Of a stretch of DNA of 64,000 nt, positions 1 to 9,994 are shown one piece after another (within the stretch, counting starts at the first letter, position 1; every line of letters begins with the position of its first letter). The stretch lies in assembly GCF_024758705.1 (NCBI RefSeq), contig NZ_CP096971.1:1488001-1552000 (forward strand), written 5' to 3'. The translations under genes and the position numbers were made by a program. The DNA is from Sphingomonas sp. SUN019 (GTDB lineage Bacteria > Pseudomonadota > Alphaproteobacteria > Sphingomonadales > Sphingomonadaceae). The notes beneath the pieces are model-generated. The model had not been told where the DNA came from. It did not search any database and saw only the letters and a list, made by a program, of their open reading frames with translations.

Positions 1-608
1 TCCTTCGTCGCGGACCGCACGTCGGTGGCGGAGACCTGCGCGCCCAGCCGCCGCGCGGTGGCGATCGCCTGCAGGCCCGCGACGCCGACGCCCATCACGA
101 ACGCCTTGGCCGCGCTGACCGTGCCCGCCGCGGTCATCATCATCGGAAAGGCGCGGCCATATTCGGCCGCGGCGTCCAGCACCGCCTTGTACCCGCTCAG
201 ATTCGACTGCGAGGACAGGATGTCCATCGACTGCGCGCGCGTGATGCGCGGCATGAATTCCATCGCCAGCGCCTCAAGTCCCGCGCTTGCATAGCCATCG
301 ACGCGGGCGCGCTCCCCGAACGGGTTCAGCCCTGCGACCAGCCACGCGCCCGGCGCAGCGCCGCCCAGCGACGCGGCGTCAGGCCCCTGCACGCCGAGGA
401 TGATCTCCGCCCCGGAAAGCGTCGTCGCGCGGTCCCCCACGCTCGCGCCTGCATCGGCATAGGCCTGATCGGCGATCGAGGCGCTTTCGCCCGCCCCCGC
501 CTCCACCGCCAGCGTCGCGCCGAGCGCGATGAACTTCTTCACCGTCTCCGGCGTGGCGGATACCCGCTGTTCGCCGTCGACATTCTCCTTGAGGACGGCG
601 ATCTTCAT
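1..608 (-). CDS. pntA: NAD(P) transhydrogenase subunit alpha, N-terminal part (truncated by window edge)
   Basis: Reads as an open frame from an ATG at 608 down to base 1 with no stop, so about 202 N-terminal residues are visible and the C-terminus lies outside. The product begins MKIAVLKENVDGEQRVSATP, the typical start of the AlaDH/PNT N-terminal domain of PntA, and runs into the Rossmann domain (GVAGLQAIATARRLGAQVS near residue 175-193). The protein is the NAD(H)-binding part of the proton-translocating transhydrogenase that makes NADPH at the cytoplasmic membrane. The start lies 4 bases beyond the stop of the upstream oxidase subunit IV gene on the same strand, so the two are probably co-transcribed, an arrangement common in sphingomonads. 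Confidence 0.93.
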   Translation of the reverse strand, partial: MKIAVLKENVDGEQRVSATPETVKKFIALGATLAVEAGAGESASIADQAYADAGASVGDRATTLSGAEIILGVQGPDAASLGGAAPGAWLVAGLNPFGERARVDGYASAGLEALAMEFMPRITRAQSMDILSSQSNLSGYKAVLDAAAEYGRAFPMMMTAAGTVSAAKAFVMGVGVAGLQAIATARRLGAQVSATDVRSATK

Positions 609-612
609 GCGG

Positions 613-747
613 TCAGGCGATCAGCCAGATCACGATGGCGGCGACGATCGCGCAGCCCAGCGTGCCCCATTTCAGCAGGTTCATGATGCTGGCGTAGGTC
701 GACAGATGCGCCTTCATGTCATCGCGTTTGACGGTTTCGTCGGCCAT
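613..747 (-). CDS. aa3-type cytochrome c oxidase subunit IV (44 aa)
   Basis: A 44-residue protein, MADETVKRDDMKAHLSTYAS followed by one membrane helix (WGTLGCAIVAAIVIWLIA) and then the stop. Length, polar N-terminus and single C-terminal helix match the bacterial aa3 oxidase subunit IV family (COX4_pro_2). The gene sits just upstream of pntA with a 4-base gap, as is usual in sphingomonads. It would sit in the inner membrane as a small accessory subunit of the terminal oxidase. The catalytic oxidase genes are not in this window. Confidence 0.85.
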   Translation of the reverse strand: MADETVKRDDMKAHLSTYASIMNLLKWGTLGCAIVAAIVIWLIA

Positions 748-885
748 TTCGATCCTCTTCGCGTGTCGATATCGCAGCGATCCTTATCCGGGAGGCCGCT
801 TACCCTCAAGCCGCTTCTGCGCTGCTTAAGCGGGCCTTTACCTGCACGCGCTATGCCGTCGTCTGGGACCGGGACAGGAACGACA

Positions 886-2307
886 ATGACGCGCAACGGG
901 CAGCGCCTGCTGATGCTGATCGATGAGGAGCCTGCGCAGCGGCGGCTGGTGGCGGCGCTGGCCGCGCGCGGCGGATGGCGTTCGATATTCGCGACGGATC
1001 ATGAAATGGCGATCGCGATGCTGGGCACGCAGGACGGGATGCAGCTGGATGCGATCATGCTCGACCATTGGGGGACCGATTCGGACGCCGCGGCGCTGAT
1101 CGCCGAACTGCGCGCGCGCCGCCCCGCGCTGCCGATCATGATGCTGACCGCGAACGGGTCGGTTGCGGCTGCGGTCGACGCAATGCGGGCGGGCGCGACC
1201 GATTTCCTGGTCAAGCCGCTGGCCCCCGAACGGCTGCTGCAGGCGCTGGACGCCGCGATCGCCGGCACCAACGCGGGCGAACTCCGTCCGTTGACCGAGA
1301 AGATCCCGGCGTTGCTCGCGTTTGACGAGATCGTCGGCAGCTCCCCCGATTTCCGCGCCGCGCTCGCCATCGCCGCCAAGGCCGCGCGCGCGCGCATCGC
1401 GGTGCTGATCGAGGGCGAAAGCGGCGTCGGCAAGGAGGTGATCGCCGAGGCGGTCCACGCCGCCTCTCCCCGCGCCAAGAAGGCGATGATCTCGGTCAAT
1501 TGCGGGGCGATCCCGGCGAATCTGGTCGAAAGCGAATTGTTCGGCCACGAACGCGGCGCATTCACCGGCGCGTTCGAGCGCAAGATCGGTAAATTCTGCG
1601 ACGCCGACGGCGGCACGTTGTTTCTCGACGAGATCGGCGAGATGCCGCTCGACGCGCAGGTGAAGCTGCTGCGGTTGCTGCAATCGGGCGACGTCCAGCC
1701 GATCGGCGCGCGGCATCCCCGGCAAGTCGACGTGCGCGTCATCGCCGCCACCAACAAAAAGCTGCTGGACGAGGTGGAGGCCGGGCGCTTCCGCGAAGAC
1801 CTGTATTACCGCCTGAACGTCGTCCAGGTGACGATCCCGCCCTTGCGCGAACGGACCGGCGACATACCGGCGCTCGCCCGCCACCTGCTCGCCCGCATCG
1901 CGCGCCAGCCCGGGCTGCGGCAATTGGGCATCACCGACGATGCGCTGGCGTTGCTGGTCGAATACGACTGGCCCGGCAACGTCCGCCAGCTCCAGAACGC
2001 GCTGTTCCGCGCCGCGGTGCTGTGTGAGGGCGACGCGCTGACGCGGCTCGATTTCCCGCAGATCGCCAGTCTCAGCGGCCGCGTCACGCGCTTGCCCGTG
2101 ACCGCGCAGATGGCGACGTCCGGCGGCGTCACGCTGTTCCGCGAGGACGGCAATCTGCGCGCGCTGGAGGAGATCGAGGCCGACGTCATCCGTCTGGCGA
2201 TTGGTCACTATCGCGGCCGCATGACGGAGGTCGCCCGCCGCCTCGGCATCGGACGGTCGACGCTCTACCGCAAGCTTGGCGAACTCGGGATCGACAACGC
2301 CGCCTGA
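886..2307 (+). CDS. Sigma-54-dependent response regulator (NtrC family)
   Basis: 473 residues with three domains. The receiver (about 1-125) has the acidic pair in LIDEEP, the phospho-acceptor Asp in IMLDHW, the Thr in MLTANGS and the Lys in LVKPL. The AAA+ domain (about 140-385) has Walker A GESGVGKE, the sigma-54 contact loop GAFTGA and Walker [14 protein letters not shown]. The C-terminal Fis-type helix-turn-helix is [20 protein letters not shown]. The frame is open further upstream, but the ATG at 886 is chosen because it follows an AGGA-type ribosome site and starts directly at the receiver. No partner kinase lies next to it, so the signal is unknown. The downstream SDR starts 19 bases after the stop and may be co-transcribed. 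Confidence 0.9.
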   Translation: MTRNGQRLLMLIDEEPAQRRLVAALAARGGWRSIFATDHEMAIAMLGTQDGMQLDAIMLDHWGTDSDAAALIAELRARRPALPIMMLTANGSVAAAVDAMRAGATDFLVKPLAPERLLQALDAAIAGTNAGELRPLTEKIPALLAFDEIVGSSPDFRAALAIAAKAARARIAVLIEGESGVGKEVIAEAVHAASPRAKKAMISVNCGAIPANLVESELFGHERGAFTGAFERKIGKFCDADGGTLFLDEIGEMPLDAQVKLLRLLQSGDVQPIGARHPRQVDVRVIAATNKKLLDEVEAGRFREDLYYRLNVVQVTIPPLRERTGDIPALARHLLARIARQPGLRQLGITDDALALLVEYDWPGNVRQLQNALFRAAVLCEGDALTRLDFPQIASLSGRVTRLPVTAQMATSGGVTLFREDGNLRALEEIEADVIRLAIGHYRGRMTEVARRLGIGRSTLYRKLGELGIDNAA

Positions 2308-2326
2308 CCCGCGGCAAAGCGTCTGG

Positions 2327-3070
2327 ATGCAGACGTTTCATCACCGCACCGCACTGATCACCGGCGCCGCCTCGGGCATCGGGCTGGCGACCGCACAGCA
2401 TTTCGCGGCGCAGGGAGCGAAGCGGCTGATCCTGGCCGATGCGGACGCCGACGCGCTCGCGCGGATCGACCTTCCCTGCACGATCGACCTGTTGCCGGGC
2501 GACGTGCGCGATGAAGCCTATTGGGACGCCGCCGCGCCGCGGCTCGCGGGGATCGACGCGGCGGTGGTCAATGCGGGCGTCGCGGGCGCGGGCGCGATCC
2601 CCGATCTGGCGTTCGAGGAGTGGCGACGCATCCTGTCGGTCAATCTCGACGGCGCATTCCTGACCCTGCGCGCCGCGATGCGCGCGATGCAAAGCGGCGC
2701 GATCGTCGTGGTCGCGTCGGCCGCGGGGATCAAACCCGAACCAGGCGTCGCGGCGTACGGCGCGTCGAAGGCCGCGGCGATCCAGCTGGCGAAGATCGCC
2801 GCTAAGGAAGCCGCGCCGCACATCCGCGTCAACGCGATCGCGCCCGCCGGGGTCGAGACGCCGGTATGGGACGCCGTGCCGATGTTCGCGGACCGCGCCG
2901 CCGCGATCGGCCGCGACGCAGCCTTCGCCGAACTCGCCGCGATGGCCACCCCGATGGGCCGCTATGCGAAGGCGGAGGAAATCGCCCAGCAGATCGCCTT
3001 CCTGCTGTCCGACGCCGCGGCGACGATCACCGGCAGCGTGCTGGTCAGCGATGGGGGTTATACGCTTTAG
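2327..3070 (+). CDS. Short-chain dehydrogenase/reductase (SDR)
   Basis: 247 residues, the usual size of a classical SDR. The N-terminal cofactor motif is TGAASGIG near residue 10, the NAG motif is in VVNAGVAG, the catalytic Tyr and Lys are in AYGASKAA, and the C-terminus has ITGSVLVSDGGYTL, the standard end of this family. It should be a soluble NAD(P)(H)-dependent oxidoreductase; the substrate cannot be read from sequence. An in-frame upstream start at 2276 would overlap the response regulator gene and add 17 residues that do not look like SDR sequence, so the ATG at 2327 is preferred. It is followed by a palindromic repeat that may end transcription. Confidence 0.88.
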   Translation: MQTFHHRTALITGAASGIGLATAQHFAAQGAKRLILADADADALARIDLPCTIDLLPGDVRDEAYWDAAAPRLAGIDAAVVNAGVAGAGAIPDLAFEEWRRILSVNLDGAFLTLRAAMRAMQSGAIVVVASAAGIKPEPGVAAYGASKAAAIQLAKIAAKEAAPHIRVNAIAPAGVETPVWDAVPMFADRAAAIGRDAAFAELAAMATPMGRYAKAEEIAQQIAFLLSDAAATITGSVLVSDGGYTL

Positions 3071-3093
3071 CCTGATCGGCTCACGCCGATGAG

Positions 3094-3213
3094 GCGGTGC
3101 CAGCCCGCTCCCCCTCCCGGCCTCCCACACGGTATCCTGCTGGGAGGTCGGGAGGGGCATCCCCGCAAAGTATTACTTTGCGGGGGCCCCGAGGGGGAGC
3201 GGGCTGGCACCGC
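3094..3213. repeat. Composite palindromic intergenic repeat
   Basis: Outer arms at 3094-3116 and 3191-3213 are perfect 23-bp inverted copies. Inside is a second perfect palindrome at 3161-3185 (12-bp arms around one base) and a third stem formed by CCTCCCA at 3121 and TGGGAGG at 3141. The element lies between the convergent SDR and bestrophin genes, so it could end transcription in both directions. It looks like a non-coding mobile-type repeat of the kind scattered in sphingomonad genomes. Confidence 0.8.
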
Positions 3214-3249
3214 ATGAAATTCGCTCTTTCGCGAATTTTCAAACGTATC

Positions 3250-4134
3250 TCACCACAACACGCCCTTCACCGGCACCACCGGTTCGGGCGCATCGTCCCC
3301 GATCGACTGGAGCAGGTCGATTTCGATCGTCCGGCACATCGCGGTCAGCGGCACGTCGTGGACGGTGTTGGAAAACGGATCGACCAGATCCTCGCCGATC
3401 TGCAGCACCGCCAGGAACATCAGCCCCGCGATCGTCGAGCCGAGCGGCGTCGCAAAGCCCAGCGTCTCGACCAGCCCGATCGGCAGCAACACGCAGAACA
3501 GATGCGTGAAGAACGTCGGGAAGAAGCGGTACTGGTTCGGCAGCGGCGTGTTCTTCAGCCGCTCCATCCCGCCCTGCGCGTTCGCGATATCGACCAGGGT
3601 CGATTCCATCCGCGCCTGCAAGATCGTGTCGATCCAGCCGCGTCGCCGCGCATCGTCGATCCGCCGCCCCGCGCCGTCGAGCAGGCCATTGGCGATATTG
3701 CTCCGCTTCAGCGCCGGTTCCGCCTCCCCGCCCGACAGGAAGCGCAGCACTTCCTCCTGCACCGGCTGTCGGCGCAACTGGCAGCGTAGCGCGTTCACAT
3801 AAGCGATCTGCCGCAGCACGATCGACCGCCGCAGGTCGCGCATCTCGTCACCCGGCAGGAAATTGCGCACCTCGCGCGAAAGGCTGCGCGAGGCGTTGAT
3901 CATCGCGCCCCACAGCACGCGTCCTTCCCACCAGCGCTGATAGGCCGACGTGTCGCGAAAACCGAGGAACAGCGCCAGCGCCGAACCGAATAATGTCAGC
4001 GGCAGTGACGGCGCCTTGAACGGCAGCACGAAGTAGGTGACCGTGACCGCGACATCCCACACGAACAGGATCGCCAGCGGCTTCCACACCTCGCGGATGA
4101 TCTGGCTGAGGCGTGGCGACGAACCGACGATCAT
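3250..4134 (-). CDS. Bestrophin-family membrane channel protein
   Basis: 294 residues. The N-terminal part has two membrane segments (PLAILFVWDVAVTVTYFVLP and PLTLFGSALALFLGF) followed by FRDTSAYQRWWEGRVLWG, the hallmark of bacterial bestrophin/RFP-TM (PF01062). The C-terminal half has further helices (THLFCVLLPIGLVETLG) and the acidic stretch EDLVDPFSNTVHDVP. Bacterial members form pentameric channels in the inner membrane. The ATG at 4134 overlaps the stop of folP by 4 bases (ATGA), so it is probably translated by coupling to folP, though no functional link to folate synthesis is apparent. The frame stays open further upstream inside folP, but that part is not bestrophin-like. Confidence 0.9.
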   Translation of the reverse strand: MIVGSSPRLSQIIREVWKPLAILFVWDVAVTVTYFVLPFKAPSLPLTLFGSALALFLGFRDTSAYQRWWEGRVLWGAMINASRSLSREVRNFLPGDEMRDLRRSIVLRQIAYVNALRCQLRRQPVQEEVLRFLSGGEAEPALKRSNIANGLLDGAGRRIDDARRRGWIDTILQARMESTLVDIANAQGGMERLKNTPLPNQYRFFPTFFTHLFCVLLPIGLVETLGFATPLGSTIAGLMFLAVLQIGEDLVDPFSNTVHDVPLTAMCRTIEIDLLQSIGDDAPEPVVPVKGVLW

Positions 4135-5195
4135 GCCGAATTTCCTCCGACCAGCGCGCGATCCCTTAGCCCGCGCCACACGCGTAGCGCCTGCACGCTT
4201 TCGGCGACGTCGTGGACGCGCAGCAACTGCACTCCGGCCTCCGCTCCCTTCAGCGCCAGCGCGATCGATCCGCCGAGCCGGTCGGCGGCGGGGGCTTCGT
4301 TCGACAGCGCGCCGATCAGCCGCTTGCGGCTCGCGCCCAGCATGATCGGGCAGCCAAGCCCGTGGAACAGCGGCAACGCGTTCAGCAGCGCGAGATTGTC
4401 GTTCAGCGACTTGCCGAAACCGATGCCCGGATCGACGATGATCCGCTTGGCGTCGACCCCGCCCGCGACGACCGCGTCGACCCGCGCCTCGAGCCAGTCG
4501 AGCACCTCGATCGCCACGTCGCGATACCCGATTCCGCCATGCGGGCCGCTCGCCGGATCGGGCGAGTGCATCAGGATCACCGGGCAATCCGCATCCGCCA
4601 CCACCGCCAACGCGCGCGCATCCCACAACAGCGCGGACACGTCGTTGACGATGGCCGCCCCGGCGGCGAGCGCCCGCTCCATCACCAGCGCTTTTCGGGT
4701 ATCGATCGACACCAGCGCGCCGCCCGCCGCCAGCCGTTCGACGACGGGCGCGACGCGCTTCGCCTCATCCTCTTCCCAGACGAGCGGCGCGCCGGGCCGC
4801 GTCGATTCGCCCCCGACATCGATCAGCGCCGCCCCCGCCGCCGCCATATCCGCCCCCGCGCCTGCGGCGGCGGCGGGGTCGTCATAATGCGCGCCGCCAT
4901 CGGAGAAACTGTCGGGCGTGACGTTGAGGATACCGGCCACCTGCGGCTGATCGAACCGCAGGGTGCGCCCGCCGAGCGTCAACGGCGGACGCGGGGCCGT
5001 GATGCGGGTGTGGAGCGCCTCGGCGCGGTCGCCAAGAGAAGCGACATCGGCGACCGACACCGTCCGCCGCTGGTTGTCTTCAATGACCTCATAAGCCGCA
5101 AACCACTGCATCCCCCCGGCGAGCCGCGCGACCGCGCCGTCGGGGAGGGTCATCGGCGTATCGACGAACTGCGTGGGACGGAGGTGGAGGGTCAT
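4131..5195 (-). CDS. folP: Dihydropteroate synthase
   Basis: 354 residues, longer than a typical 280-residue DHPS because of about 75 extra residues at the N-terminus. The TIM-barrel domain starts near residue 80 with VAGILNVTPDSFSDGG. It contains the pterin and pyrophosphate loop DVGGESTRPGA, then SIDTRK, IVNDVSALLWD and DPGIGFGKSLNDN, and ends with the sulfa-pocket region GASRKRLIGAL. It joins 7,8-dihydropterin pyrophosphate to p-aminobenzoate in folate synthesis and is cytoplasmic. It is the first gene of a folP-bestrophin pair. Upstream lies a palindromic repeat and then ccrM on the same strand. Confidence 0.95.
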   Translation of the reverse strand: MTLHLRPTQFVDTPMTLPDGAVARLAGGMQWFAAYEVIEDNQRRTVSVADVASLGDRAEALHTRITAPRPPLTLGGRTLRFDQPQVAGILNVTPDSFSDGGAHYDDPAAAAGAGADMAAAGAALIDVGGESTRPGAPLVWEEDEAKRVAPVVERLAAGGALVSIDTRKALVMERALAAGAAIVNDVSALLWDARALAVVADADCPVILMHSPDPASGPHGGIGYRDVAIEVLDWLEARVDAVVAGGVDAKRIIVDPGIGFGKSLNDNLALLNALPLFHGLGCPIMLGASRKRLIGALSNEAPAADRLGGSIALALKGAEAGVQLLRVHDVAESVQALRVWRGLRDRALVGGNSA

Positions 5196-5223
5196 TCGTA
5201 TTCCACCTTACACACAAAACCAC

Positions 5224-5320
5224 CGTCATCCCCGCGAAGGCGGGGATCCATAGTCGCCGGACTAGCGGTTCTATCGCAGGACGTCGTGATTATGGATCCC
5301 CGCCTTCGCGGGGATGACGG
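5224..5320. repeat. Palindromic intergenic repeat, 30-bp perfect arms
   Basis: Arms at 5224-5253 and 5291-5320 are exact inverted copies of a CCGTCATCCCCGCGAAGGCG-type sequence, separated by 37 bases. Each arm also contains an internal hairpin (CCCCGC-GAAG-GCGGGG). It lies between ccrM and folP, both on the minus strand. A related but diverged copy is at 46384-46471. Confidence 0.85.
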
Positions 5321-5346
5321 ATTTGGAATGAGCGAGGCCCCTCGTT

Positions 5347-6653
<1,307 letters not shown>

Positions 6654-6655
<2 letters not shown>

Positions 6656-7250
6656 ACAATTGCAGAACCAGTTGGGCGACCGGCGCGAAGCTGCGCCGGT
6701 GCAGCGGCGTCGGCCCATATTCGCGCAGCGCGCGCAGATGATCGGGCGCGCCATAGCCCTTGTTCGAATGCCAGCCGTACTCGGGATGCGCCTCCGCTGC
6801 GGCGATCATGATCGTGTCGCGCGTGTGCTTCGCGACGATCGATGCGGCGGCGATCGAGCGGCATACCACATCCCCTCCGACGATCGCGGTCGCGGCGAAG
6901 CCCCAGCGCGGCAGGCGGTTGCCGTCGACCAGCACGTGCCCCGGCGCGCAGCCTAAAGCCTCCACCGCCAGCGTCATCGCCTTCATCGTCGCCCAGAAGA
7001 TGTTGAGCGTATCGATCTCCCCCGGCTCGACGATCCCGACGCCGACCTGCGCGCAATCGGTGATCCGCGCGCACAGCCGCGCGCGTTCGGCGGCAGGTAA
7101 TTTCTTCGAATCGTCGATCCCTCGCGGATGTCCCCGCGCAGGCAATATCACCGCCGCCGCGACCACCGGCCCGGCCAGCGGCCCCCGCCCCGCCTCGTCC
7201 ACGCCAGCCACCGGCGCGAGATACAGGCGTTCGTGTTTCAGTCCGGGCAT
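6654..7250 (-). CDS. rnhB: Ribonuclease HII
   Basis: 198 residues. The N-terminal active-site motif VAGVDEAGRGPLAGPVVAAA starts near residue 12. It is followed by DDSKKL, the HVLVDGNRLP segment, IAAASIVAKHTRD and the C-terminal GWHSNKGYGAPDHLRAL. It removes RNA from RNA-DNA hybrids, including single ribonucleotides in DNA. The start is either the ATG at 7250 or at 7262; both overlap the end of the upstream thiD-VOC gene, and neither has a strong ribosome site, so translation may be coupled. Conserved neighbour of ccrM. Confidence 0.92.
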
Positions 7251-8389
7251 CGAAGACGCCATGGCGGGAAGCGGCGATTCTCGCCAGCGGTGTAGAGACA
7301 GAGCGCGTTGCCCGCAGGATCGAACAACCGCGCCTCGCGCCAGCCCCACGATTGATCGACCGGGTCGTCGACCGTGATCCCGGCGGCGCGCGCGGCCAAG
7401 ACCGCGCGGTCCAAGTCGCCGCATTCGAGGAACACGACGGGCCGCCCCCCAATCTCTTCCGCCGTCTCGATCGACAGTGTTGTCCCACCTGCGCTTTCGA
7501 ACCGTGCATAACGCCCCTCGCTGTCGACGATCGGCATCAGGCCGAGCGCACGGTAAAAGGCGAACGATGCGGCGTGGTCGGTCGCAGGCAAAGTGATCTG
7601 GTTGAGCGTCGCGCCGCCAAGGTTGCAATCAAGCCGCACTTCCTGATGCCCCATCGGCCCATGCCCCCCGCCCAGCCCCGGCGCTTCGTGCAGCGCCATC
7701 CGCACGAACAATCGCGCACGATCGATCGCGGCCCGCAAAGCAAGGCCGCGCCCTAGCCCCTCCGCAATCGCGCTGGCGAGCGTGCAGCCTGTACCGTGCG
7801 TATGCGGCGTATCGATGCGCGGCGACGACCAGCGTGTCTCGACACCATCGGCGGCGATCAGGCGGTCCTCGATCAACTCGCCGACGCCGTGCCCGCCTTT
7901 GACCAGCAACGCCGCGCCGGTGGCGCGAACCGCATCTTCGCCGCCCAACGCCGCAAGTTCGGGTAGGTTTGGCGCAATAACGGTGGCAAGCGCGATCAGG
8001 CGACCGAACGCCGCGATCGTGTCGGCGTCGGCGAGCACCGAACCCGACGTCGCCACCATGACGGGATCGAAGACGATCGGCACATCCAATCCCTCCAGCA
8101 CATCCGCCACCGCATGCGCGGTCGCGGCGGATCCGATCATGCCGATCTTCACCGCATCGACGCCGATGTCGTCGATGCACGATCGCATCTGCGCGACGAC
8201 CATGTCGGTCGGTACCGGATGCACCGTCTGAACACCCAGCGTATTCTGCGCCGTAATCGCGGTGATGGCGGTCATCGCGTGGCCGCCCAGCATCGTGACG
8301 GTCTTGATGTCGGCCTGGATGCCCGCGCCGCCGCCGGAATCCGATCCGGCGACAATCAGGATGCGCCCCACTTTTCTCTTGGGCGTCAC
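7238..8389 (-). CDS. thiD: HMP/HMP-P kinase fused to a C-terminal VOC (glyoxalase-like) domain
   Basis: 383 residues in one uninterrupted frame. Residues about 5-255 are a ThiD kinase: ILIVAGSDSGGGAGIQADIK, then FDPVMVATSG, LVKGGHG and the anion hole THGTGCTLASAIA. ThiD phosphorylates hydroxymethylpyrimidine (phosphate) in thiamine synthesis. From about residue 272 the chain continues as a VOC/bleomycin-resistance-type half barrel (LNQITLPATDHAASFAFYRA, ending with FDPAGNALCLYTAGEN), about 110 residues. The GTG at 8389 is chosen because it overlaps the stop of the DUF1272 gene (GTGA). A normal ThiD ends near 265 residues, so the fusion is unusual. The role of the VOC part is unknown. Confidence 0.88.
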   Translation of the reverse strand: MTPKRKVGRILIVAGSDSGGGAGIQADIKTVTMLGGHAMTAITAITAQNTLGVQTVHPVPTDMVVAQMRSCIDDIGVDAVKIGMIGSAATAHAVADVLEGLDVPIVFDPVMVATSGSVLADADTIAAFGRLIALATVIAPNLPELAALGGEDAVRATGAALLVKGGHGVGELIEDRLIAADGVETRWSSPRIDTPHTHGTGCTLASAIAEGLGRGLALRAAIDRARLFVRMALHEAPGLGGGHGPMGHQEVRLDCNLGGATLNQITLPATDHAASFAFYRALGLMPIVDSEGRYARFESAGGTTLSIETAEEIGGRPVVFLECGDLDRAVLAARAAGITVDDPVDQSWGWREARLFDPAGNALCLYTAGENRRFPPWRLRCPD

Positions 8390-8610
8390 CGCTTGAAGTG
8401 TCGCGTCGTCGACGCCGGATGCCGCTTCAGCGCATCCCCCACCCGTGCCGGTCGATCGAGCAATTCGCCGCCGCAGTTCGGGCAATGGTCATCCAGCGCA
8501 TCGGCGCAATCCGCGCAGAACGTGCATTCGAACGAACAGATGAACGCGCCCGCATCATCGGCGGGCAGATCGACGCCGCAGCGTTCGCAGTCGGGGCGCA
8601 TGTCCAGCAT
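8386..8610 (-). CDS. DUF1272 small zinc-ribbon-like protein
   Basis: 74 residues, beginning MLDMRPDCERCGVDLPADDA and containing FICSFECTFCADCADALDDH and CPNCGGEL. The four Cys pairs are characteristic of DUF1272 and suggest a metal-binding fold. The function is unknown. It ends in a GTGA overlap with the thiD fusion gene, so the two are translated together. The start ATG at 8610 has no clear ribosome site. Confidence 0.85.
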   Translation of the reverse strand: MLDMRPDCERCGVDLPADDAGAFICSFECTFCADCADALDDHCPNCGGELLDRPARVGDALKRHPASTTRHFKR

Positions 8611-8716
8611 GATCGTTGTTTAGGGCACGCGCAGCCGTGATGAAAGCGGACAGGCGGGACTCGACAGCCGCGCGCCCGCATCGGACAGAGGGGCAACCAC
8701 GAAAGAGAGGATGCGG

Positions 8717-9880
8717 ATGCCCCATTACGGCGATCTCCAGAACCAGATCTACGGCGCGGGCCTGTCGGGCGTCGTGCCGACGATCCCGGTCGATTTCGCC
8801 ACGCTGGAGGCGCGCGCCTGCGCCGCGCTGCCGCCGGGCACGCTCAGCTACGTGCAGGGCGGGTGCGGCGACGAACATACCCAGCGCCGCAACGCCGCCG
8901 CCTTTTCGGACTGGGGGATGGTGCCGCGGATGATGGTCGATTGCCGCCAGCGCGATTTGTCGATCGAACTGTTCGGGATGAAGCTGCCGACCCCGATCTT
9001 CATGGCCCCGATCGGCGTGACGGGAATGTGTACGCAGGACCAGCACGGCGACCTGGCCGCCGCGCGTGCGTCCGCCGTGACCGGCGTGCCGCTGTGCGCC
9101 TCGACGCTGTCGAACGATCCGCTGGAGGATGTGTATTCGGCATGCGGCGATACCCCGGCGTTCTTCCAGCTCTATACGCCGAAGGACAAGGCGCTGGCCG
9201 AGAGCCTGGTCGGGCGCGCCGAGGCGGCGGGCTATAAGGCGATCGTCGTGACGCTCGACACCTGGGTCACCGGCTGGCGGCCGCGCGACCTGAACACCGC
9301 CAATTTCCCGCAACTGCGCGGGCATGTGCTGACCAATTATTTCGTCGATCCGGTGTTTCGCAAGATGCTGGCCAAGCCACCATCGGAAGACCTCGCCGCC
9401 GCGATCGGCACGTGGGGCGCGACGTTCGGCAAGGTGCTGACGTGGGACGACATGGCGTGGCTGAAATCGATTACGAAGCTGCCGATCGTGCTAAAGGGCA
9501 TCTGCCACGGCGACGATGCGCGGCGCGCGGTGGATCACGGCGCGGATGCGATTTATTGTTCGAACCACGGGGGGCGGCAGGCGAACGGCGGAATCGCCGC
9601 GATCGACATGCTGCCGGACGTCGTCGCGAGCGCGGGCGACGTGCCGGTGCTGTTCGACAGCGGAATCCGGTCTGGCACGGATGTCGTAAAGGCGCTGGCG
9701 ATCGGCGCACGCGCGGTCGGCATCGGGCGGCCGTACAGCTACGGCCTCGCGTTGGGCGGCGCGGAGGGCGCGGCGCATGTCCTTCGCTGCATCCTGGCGG
9801 AGGCGGATTTGCTGATGGCGGTCAACGGCTATCCCAGCGTCGCCGCGGTGCGCGCGGCGGGGGCCGTGCGCCAAAGATAA
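8717..9880 (+). CDS. FMN-dependent lactate 2-monooxygenase family enzyme
   Basis: 387 residues. The sequence follows the mycobacterial lactate 2-monooxygenase pattern closely: YGDLQNQIYGAGLSGVVPTI at the start, GGCGDEHTQRRNAAAF, APIGVTGMC, FFQLYTPKDK, TLDTWVTGWRPRDL, the catalytic His region YCSNHGGRQANGG, and the phosphate-binding end LFDSGIRSGTDVVKALAIGA. Family members oxidise L-lactate or related 2-hydroxy acids with FMN; monooxygenases of this type release acetate and CO2. The ATG at 8717 is preferred over 8711 because the GAGAGG ribosome site ends at 8710, leaving six bases. It is a single gene, divergent from DUF1272, and ends inside a palindromic repeat. Confidence 0.88.
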   Translation: MPHYGDLQNQIYGAGLSGVVPTIPVDFATLEARACAALPPGTLSYVQGGCGDEHTQRRNAAAFSDWGMVPRMMVDCRQRDLSIELFGMKLPTPIFMAPIGVTGMCTQDQHGDLAAARASAVTGVPLCASTLSNDPLEDVYSACGDTPAFFQLYTPKDKALAESLVGRAEAAGYKAIVVTLDTWVTGWRPRDLNTANFPQLRGHVLTNYFVDPVFRKMLAKPPSEDLAAAIGTWGATFGKVLTWDDMAWLKSITKLPIVLKGICHGDDARRAVDHGADAIYCSNHGGRQANGGIAAIDMLPDVVASAGDVPVLFDSGIRSGTDVVKALAIGARAVGIGRPYSYGLALGGAEGAAHVLRCILAEADLLMAVNGYPSVAAVRAAGAVRQR

Positions 9881-9994
9881 ATCCTCCCCTGCAAGGGGAG
9901 GTGGCGCGCAGCGCCGGAGGGGTATCGCGCTGTCGAGAGGGTGACACCCCTCCGTCAGGCTTCGCCTGCCACCTCCCCGTGCAGGGGAGGATTT
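9879..9994. repeat. Palindromic intergenic repeat, family shared with 32424-32535
   Basis: Inverted arms start with AAATCCTCCCCTGCA at 9879 and end with the complementary sequence at 9994; they continue inwards through GGTGGC/GCCACC and GGAGGGGT/ACCCCTCC. The element starts at the stop codon of the lactate monooxygenase gene and ends next to the kdpE stop codon, between convergent genes. The second copy is at 32424-32535. Confidence 0.85.

Noticed and set aside
838..2208. 456-codon minus-strand frame opposite the sigma-54 regulator
   Set aside because: Antisense shadow; the forward frame has all NtrC-family motifs.
9879..9994. Palindromic repeat considered as an insertion-sequence end or CRISPR unit
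   Set aside because: No transposase gene is nearby, there is only one unit per site, and there is no regular spacer-repeat array anywhere in the window.
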